Assembly (NCBI GenBank): GCA_029204225.1
Contig: CM055101.1
Span: forward strand, 30,408,519-30,472,518
DNA from: Diphasiastrum complanatum
Taxonomy: Eukaryota > Streptophyta > Lycopodiopsida > Lycopodiales > Lycopodiaceae
Direction of reading: 5' to 3'
DNA length: 64,000 nt
Both the position numbers and the translations under genes were made by a program. This document shows, one piece after another, positions 58,767 to 64,000 of the stretch. The notes below the pieces were generated by a model, which saw only the letters and a program-made list of their open reading frames with translations, made no database searches and had not been told where the DNA came from. The first letter of the stretch is position 1, and every line of letters begins with the position of its first letter.

Positions 58767-59613
58767 ATTAATGCAGTTCCTGCTATTTGAAAAGTTACTG
58801 AACTGGAAACAAACGTATAGAGGCCGTTGGTGATATATTCTTCTGTGATCGTTGGAAAAGTATGAACATTTATTTTCATAAAAAGATTATATTTGCCCAA
58901 AGAGGGTCTGTATCGAAATATCAGAGTATTTTGAATGTTTTACACAGGTACATCAAATTATTTTTAGCCATATACAAAGTTTTGCATGGTTATGATGCTT
59001 TGTCAAAAGCATTCTCTGAGAGAATATTTTTCAGGCAATTATATTTGGCACATTGAGTGAATTCCTTGTCTACGAACTCCATCTTGTCACAAAACCATAA
59101 ATCTTGATCCTCAGTTCAGGACTTCAGCTGCAAGCCTGCTTTGGAAGTCATCATACTTGCTTGTTACTGCAACGTCTCTGACTTATTAAATTCTCAAAAG
59201 TGACAAGGTATTGTACTTTTGGACAAGGTATAATAATCAGGTGGCCTTAAGCTATAGTCATGTTATAATTAGGGCAGTTCTTTGTACTCTAGTGTACTCT
59301 TGAAGACTCTAAAAAGGATAACTTTTTTTGACATTTGATAGTTATTCTGAGGGACTCTGTGATTCATGTCATGTCGAACTTATTAATTCTCTAACAATGA
59401 TCATTATTCTAGGCTGTTTTTTTTTTTTTGGGACCTCAAATTATGACCTAAATTTAGTATGAGGAGTCAGATGTGTAACATCCTTCTAAGAGATTTCAAG
59501 AAACTACCTATCACCATACATTAAGTCACGGATCCGCTCTCTCTCTCTCTCTCTCCATGATATTAATACCAGTGCCTCTTCTCTACATTAGAGGAGATCG
59601 TAGGAGGAGCTGC
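58767..59613. other. 3' flank of the CIPK pseudogene, no gene
   Basis: AT-rich with a (CT)n run of about 18 bases at 59538-59555 and a poly-T run at 59417-59430. No coding motifs. Confidence 0.4.
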
Positions 59614-60345
59614 ATCAGTGTCTCTTGTTTTGGAAGTTGCAATGATTATGGTGTGCCTAACGTGCTCTCTAGAAAAAGAGATAGCTTGGAAAAAAAAGAG
59701 AGGTTGGAAAAAAGAGAGAGCTCGAAAAAAGATAGAGCTTAAGAGAGATGAGTAGAGAAAAAGATAAAGCTTGAAAGAAAGCTTTAAAAATGTGAGTGTG
59801 TGTGTGTGTGTGAAAGATCTTAATCACTAACACAATGAAAGCAAATAGTGAGCAAAAATAATGAAAACTATGTGTGAGCAAAACAAAAGCGAGAAAATGC
59901 ATTCAAAAACGCTCAATTTATAGCTTTTTGGGAATACAAGTTTGCGTGGATATAAAGAAAGACGAACATGAAAAAGAAGAAAACTCGAAACTTGAATGAG
60001 AATGAACTCGAACGGAATGTGTTCGTGCGCAACGGAATGAGTTGTCAGATCCGTTGGCACAGTTGTATGAGATGAGCGTGAGAAGGCCTCAACGTCAGCT
60101 TTTGCTGAAATGAAAGTTGGTGAAGCGCCTGTCACAAAACGTGTGTGAAAACACAGTGTCGCGTTTCTTTCACCTTTTCTTCGTCTATGAGAATTTACTT
60201 GTATTTATGCAGACAATCATGTTATATTCGTCTGTCTTATTTTACATGTAAATATGCAGACTGTGTGACAACGTGAGTAAAATGCAGCATGAATGGAGGC
60301 AGATTAAAATGGGATTTAGGAGAGTAGAGGAGATAAATCCATGGA
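59614..60345 (-). repeat. LTR copy, internally deleted (solo)
   Basis: Matches 61005-61490 plus 62173-62455 ('tttggaagttgcaa', 'aaaagagatagcttgga', 'gtcagatccgtt', 'gcacagttg', 'tttaggagagtagaggagat'), but lacks the ~680 bases in between. Because the longer copy abuts the purine tract of a minus-strand copia element, this is a solo LTR of that family with a deletion. Confidence 0.65.
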
Positions 60346-61004
60346 ATTCTTTTTTACGCGTGGCAAAAATTGAAATTTTTTTTGGTACAATCCTGCACAT
60401 CACGGCCTGCCAGGTGTCAAAATGCTAATTTTTTGTGCCCTCAGCTTACAAGGTGTCGAAACCTAAGTGGAAAGAAAAAATGTAAATGAATGTGTGTAAA
60501 AGAAATCATTATTTTAGTTGATTAAAAAAGGATGAGATTTGATTTGCAAACTAGCATTAATTAAATGTCTTGTTTATTTTAAAGGACAACTATTAAAATG
60601 ATAGGATATTAAACTTAAATAATTTAAAAGAAAATCTTAGAAATAACAAAATAATAAAGAATAATTTGATATGTTTCAAGGTTTCTTATTTTTTTGAGGA
60701 TAATGGTATATAAGGGAATTGTCGGGGATTGCAAACATGTGCCACCTATGGCAAGCTTCAGGCACTTGTGTGCTCACGATGGCAATTTCGGACCATGGCA
60801 TTTAATCCATCTTGAAACACACACAAAGAAGTCTAGCATTCCTTATAATAATACCCAACTAGTATTGGATTTTTTAAAGGACTCCAATACCCTAAACCGG
60901 CTGGTATTGAAAATTTTGATTTCTGTCCCACATTGATTGGTACAAGATATGTCATGGGGGGAACCTCAATGTATTTGAAGAATCAAACAATTATGAACTT
61001 ACTC

Positions 61005-62463
61005 TGCACTTGTTTTGGAAGTTGCAAAGATGATGGTGTGCCTGATGTGCTCTCTTGAAAAAGAGATAGCTTGGAAACAAAAGAGAGCTTGGAAAAAAGA
61101 GAGGGCTCAAAAAAAGATAGAGCTTAAGAGAGATGAGTAGAGAAAAAGATAAAGCTTGAAAGAAAGATTTAAAAATGTGAGTCTGTGTGTGTGTGTCGAA
61201 GATCTTAATCACTAACACAATGAAAGAAAATAGTGAGCAAAAATAATGAAAACTATGTGTGAGCAAAACAAAAGCGAGGAAATGCGTTCGAAAACGCTCA
61301 ATTTATAGCTTTTTGGAAATACAAGTTTGCGTGGATATGCCACAAAATGTTGGGAAAAAGGAGGGTGTGTGAGGATGAGAGATGAAAATAGCTAAAAAAA
61401 AAGACGAACACGAAAAGAAGAAAACTCGAAACTCGAACGAGAAACGAACTCGACGGAATGTGTTCGTGTGCAGCAGAATGAGCTATATTACTTCTAAGCA
61501 TGACCATGCCTATAAAAAAAAGAGCAAAACATTAGTGATAGAAATCACGGTCACTCTGATTACATAGCCAAACATTAACGAGACACCAGAAGAATAATTT
61601 GTCATGAACAACTAGACAAATTATTAGTCGCGAATGATTCGCGAAAGAGCTAGTGTGAGCTCGACCGATCATCAGTGGTGGATAATTCACAAAATTCAAG
61701 ACAAAATATTAGTCGTCAATAGCTAGACTATTAATTACTCACTATAAACAGATTAGTAGAGTGAGCAACAAGAAAGTCAGACATAATGAAAATAAACATA
61801 GCAATGTGACACTAATCTGAACGCAGAATAAGAGAGCTGTTATCAGATTAAGTACAGCGAAATGTACATGTCAACAATGCGGTAAAGCACAAGACAATAG
61901 CGGATGAAACCGTGTGCTCTATAAAGCTTAAGCAATCTGTAAATCAGGAATGAACCTGTTACTAACCATAAAGAATCAATGCGCGAGGGCATCTACTTCG
62001 TCTATCTCACAAACTTCTAATACTTGCTCTACATTACACACACACTTGGTTTCACTCCCATTATTGAGTACACAAATGATATTTAGTATACATACATCTC
62101 TTTATAAGTGTGCAAGTGAAGAAAATACAAGGTGGATGTGCTCTCTATAGGAGATCATGGGTGGCTGCTGTTGTTGTCAGATCCGTTAGCACAGTTGCAT
62201 GAGATGAGCGTGAGAAGGCCGTGCTGTTGACTTTTGCTGAAATGAACGTTGGTGAAGTGCCTGTCACAAAATGCGTGTGAAAACACAATGTCACGTTTCT
62301 TTTGCCTTTTCTTCGTCTATGAGAATCTACTTGTATTTATGCAGACAGTCGTGTTTTATTCGTCTATCTTATTTTACATGTACATATGCAGATTGTGTGA
62401 CAACATGAGTAAAATGCAGCACGTAAAATGGGATTTAGGAGAGTAGAGGAGATGAATCCAACA
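61005..62463 (-). repeat. 3' LTR of copia relic C
   Basis: On the minus strand it starts TGTTGGATTCATC at 62463, directly after a purine tract (complement of 'ccccctcttaa', 62464-62474), and runs to about 61005. A 'cttataaagaga' TATA-like box (minus) lies near 62110-62098. About 1.46 kb. Left end not sharply defined. Confidence 0.6.
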
Positions 62464-63217
62464 CCCCCTCTTAATCTGGATCCGTGAATGCCTTGATCTT
62501 CAAACCAAGCAATGCACAAAATTTGGAATGTGCATTAACACTTAATGCTTTCGTGAAAATATCTGCAATCATGTCCTACGTTCTGCAGTATGTTAAGCTC
62601 ACCTCCTTGTTGAGAACTTTGGCCCTGATGTAGTGATACCGAATCTCGATGTGCTTGCTCATAGAGTGAAATCTAGGGTCGGCCGATAACGCAATAGCAC
62701 TCTGATTATCACAGAATAAGATTGTAGGGCTGTACTGATACAGATTAACGTCTAACAATAAATTTCTTAACTAAAACGCTTTCTTAATAGATTGAGAAGC
62801 AGCAATATATTTTGCTTTTGTAGAAGAAAGTGTGATAGAGGTTTGCTTATGACTATTCCATGAGAGAGGACCGCTGTTGAAGAAGAATGTAATTCCAGAT
62901 GTGGACTTACGATTGTCTACATCTCCTCCCCAGCTTGCATCAGAATATCCACTAAGCTGATGAAGATTGTTGCTGTTGACATCTCCATAGCAGATGCACT
63001 GGTCCATGGTAGCTCGAATATATCTCATGACTCTTATGAGAGCCTTCCAATGAGTAATGCCAGGATTAGCCATATATTGGTTGAGTGAGCTTACACCAAG
63101 AGAAATACCTGGTCTTGTGCTGACCATTGCATACATGAGAGATTGAAGTATCGATCGATAAGGATACTCTCTCATCTGCTCCTCTTTCTGCTTGGAAATT
63201 TGAAAATTTGAAAGCAT
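62464..63217 (-). pseudogene. Ty1/copia polyprotein relic C, 3' end (minus strand)
   Basis: RT connection and RNase H: YRSILQSLMYAMVSTRPGIS, GYSDASWGGDVDNRKSTSGI, TSITLSSTKAKYIAASQS (63217-62771), then a stop and FCDNQSAIALSADPRFH, then KHIEIRYHYIRAKV (62758-62576). The catalytic RT and everything upstream are missing: at about 63230 the sequence changes to an unrelated coding region. One stop at 62770. Confidence 0.85.
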
Positions 63218-63289
63218 TTTGAAAATTTTATACTAACCATGTAATGAGTGATGTGACCTTCTCTCCATGCTTTTGATATTGCATTAACA

Positions 63290-63976
63290 AACTCGACACA
63301 AGTCCTTTGGATAGCTTTCTTATCAATATCAGAGTATTTTTCTTTTCTTAAAATAGCATCATACTATCAAGCTTTTTCCGTACATCAACTTTTAGTACTC
63401 TGGCTTTGCCGTCTTTCTCAAAGTCCTGAGTGGCAACAATAATATCTGTCCAGAATGAGTATTGAATATTAGAAGCCTTACCAGTATGATTTGATAGAAA
63501 ACGACATGCTTTTGCTCCTCCTATGCCTGGCTTAGTTGGCATGTTCCCATTCTTTCTTGAAAGCTTTTCATCTTTTGAATTTTGACATGTCCTTTATGGA
63601 GTCCTGCTTTTGATAAAACATCTTCTAATCGAGAGATAGCTTCCTTTGCTAATGATGTTGGCTTAGTATTCCAAGCAAAAACTATATGAAGATAAATGAT
63701 CTTTTCTATTTATCTAACGTTTGCATGAAGAGTGCAAACATGCACATTTTTTAAGGGGATAGGCAACAAGGGCTTCCAGTTTGGATCTGCATATACTCTA
63801 GTAATTCCTATACTCCTAGTTACATCTTTTTCCATTTTCATGCAGTACAAACAAGGGTGTTTTGATGTAGCACCGTGAGAGACATTACACATACATTTCA
63901 ATATTTTCAAATCACATACTAAGTGCCATTCGACATTGAAGTCTCCAACTCCTGGAACATTGAGAAGTCCATCCAT
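63290..63976 (-). pseudogene. Transposase-like protein of unassigned family (partial)
   Basis: Minus-strand frames 63976-63710 and 63542-63348, with readable sequence between. The first has HLVCDLKILKCMCNVSHGAT, then KHPCLYCMK (a D-L-K...C-x2-C pattern), then VHVCTLHANVR. The second has GIGGAKACRFLSNHTGKASN and YSFWTDIIVATQDF. This order (D-LK-L, PC-x-YC, CTLH, GG..ACRFLSNH) suggests the RNase H-like core of a cut-and-paste transposase, but I cannot assign it to a superfamily. The coding region continues past the window end; the left end meets copia relic C. At least one frameshift near 63700 and one near 63545. Confidence 0.35.
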
Positions 63977-64000
63977 ATGGTCCTTGGTGATCCTAGGATA

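Overview
The window reads as a stretch of plant nuclear genome: AT-rich, crowded with nested and decayed transposable elements, long (GA)n/(CT)n microsatellites, spliced genes with GT-AG introns, tRNA-iMet-type primer binding sites of plant Ty1/copia elements, plant CACTA (TNP2) and hAT (DUF659) transposases, and the remains of a CBL-interacting protein kinase (CIPK) gene, a family known from plants. The lineage cannot be fixed by eye. No intact host gene was found; the two host-like items are a P-type ATPase fragment near 7.8 kb and a broken CIPK gene at 53.4-58.8 kb. All family assignments come from motifs recognised by eye in translations; no search was run.

Layout. 1-6.8 kb: a CACTA complex, ordered TNP2 copy A, two tandem copies of a SET-domain-like cassette, TNP2 copy B. 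7.7-7.9 kb: fragment of an MgtA/P3B-like ATPase. 11.2-15.0 kb: minus-strand Ty1/copia relic with an LTR fragment inside. 15.06-20.42 kb: structurally complete plus-strand LTR element (5-bp target duplication, PBS, TATA box, purine tract) whose 560-codon ORF has an intact gag-protease part, followed by pol-like sequence that keeps collinear traces of integrase, reverse transcriptase and RNase H without their catalytic motifs. 20.6-20.85 kb: copia RT fragment. 20.85-23.35 kb: DNA transposon with ATCCACG-type subterminal repeats and one three-exon minus-strand gene. 25.1-29.46 kb: a third CACTA copy (TNP2 copy C), again carrying the SET cassette. 29.46-31.83 kb: minus-strand copia relic.

32.3-34.9 kb: dispersed repeat and very long dinucleotide tracts. 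34.9-43.6 kb: an LTR piece, then two direct copies of a Ty3/gypsy-plus-copia composite separated by other retroelement debris. 44.3-45.1 kb: LINE C-terminal fragment. 45.7-46.5 kb: second copy of the dispersed repeat, ending where a conspicuously GC-rich hAT transposase relic (46.5-50.2 kb) and a GGTACC hairpin cluster begin. 50.4-52.3 kb: small LTR element. 53.4-58.8 kb: CIPK pseudogene lacking visible upstream kinase exons and carrying an in-frame stop, with a 400-bp hAT-type MITE in its largest intron. 59.6-63.2 kb: solo LTR derivative, full LTR and 3' end of a minus-strand copia element. 63.3-64 kb: part of a transposase-like protein I could not assign.

The strongest candidates for something undescribed are the recurrent association of a SET-like protein-methyltransferase fold with a CACTA transposon (three copies, conserved spacing to the transposase, and a nonsense codon shared by two transposase copies) and the gag-protease retroelement with a remodelled pol half.
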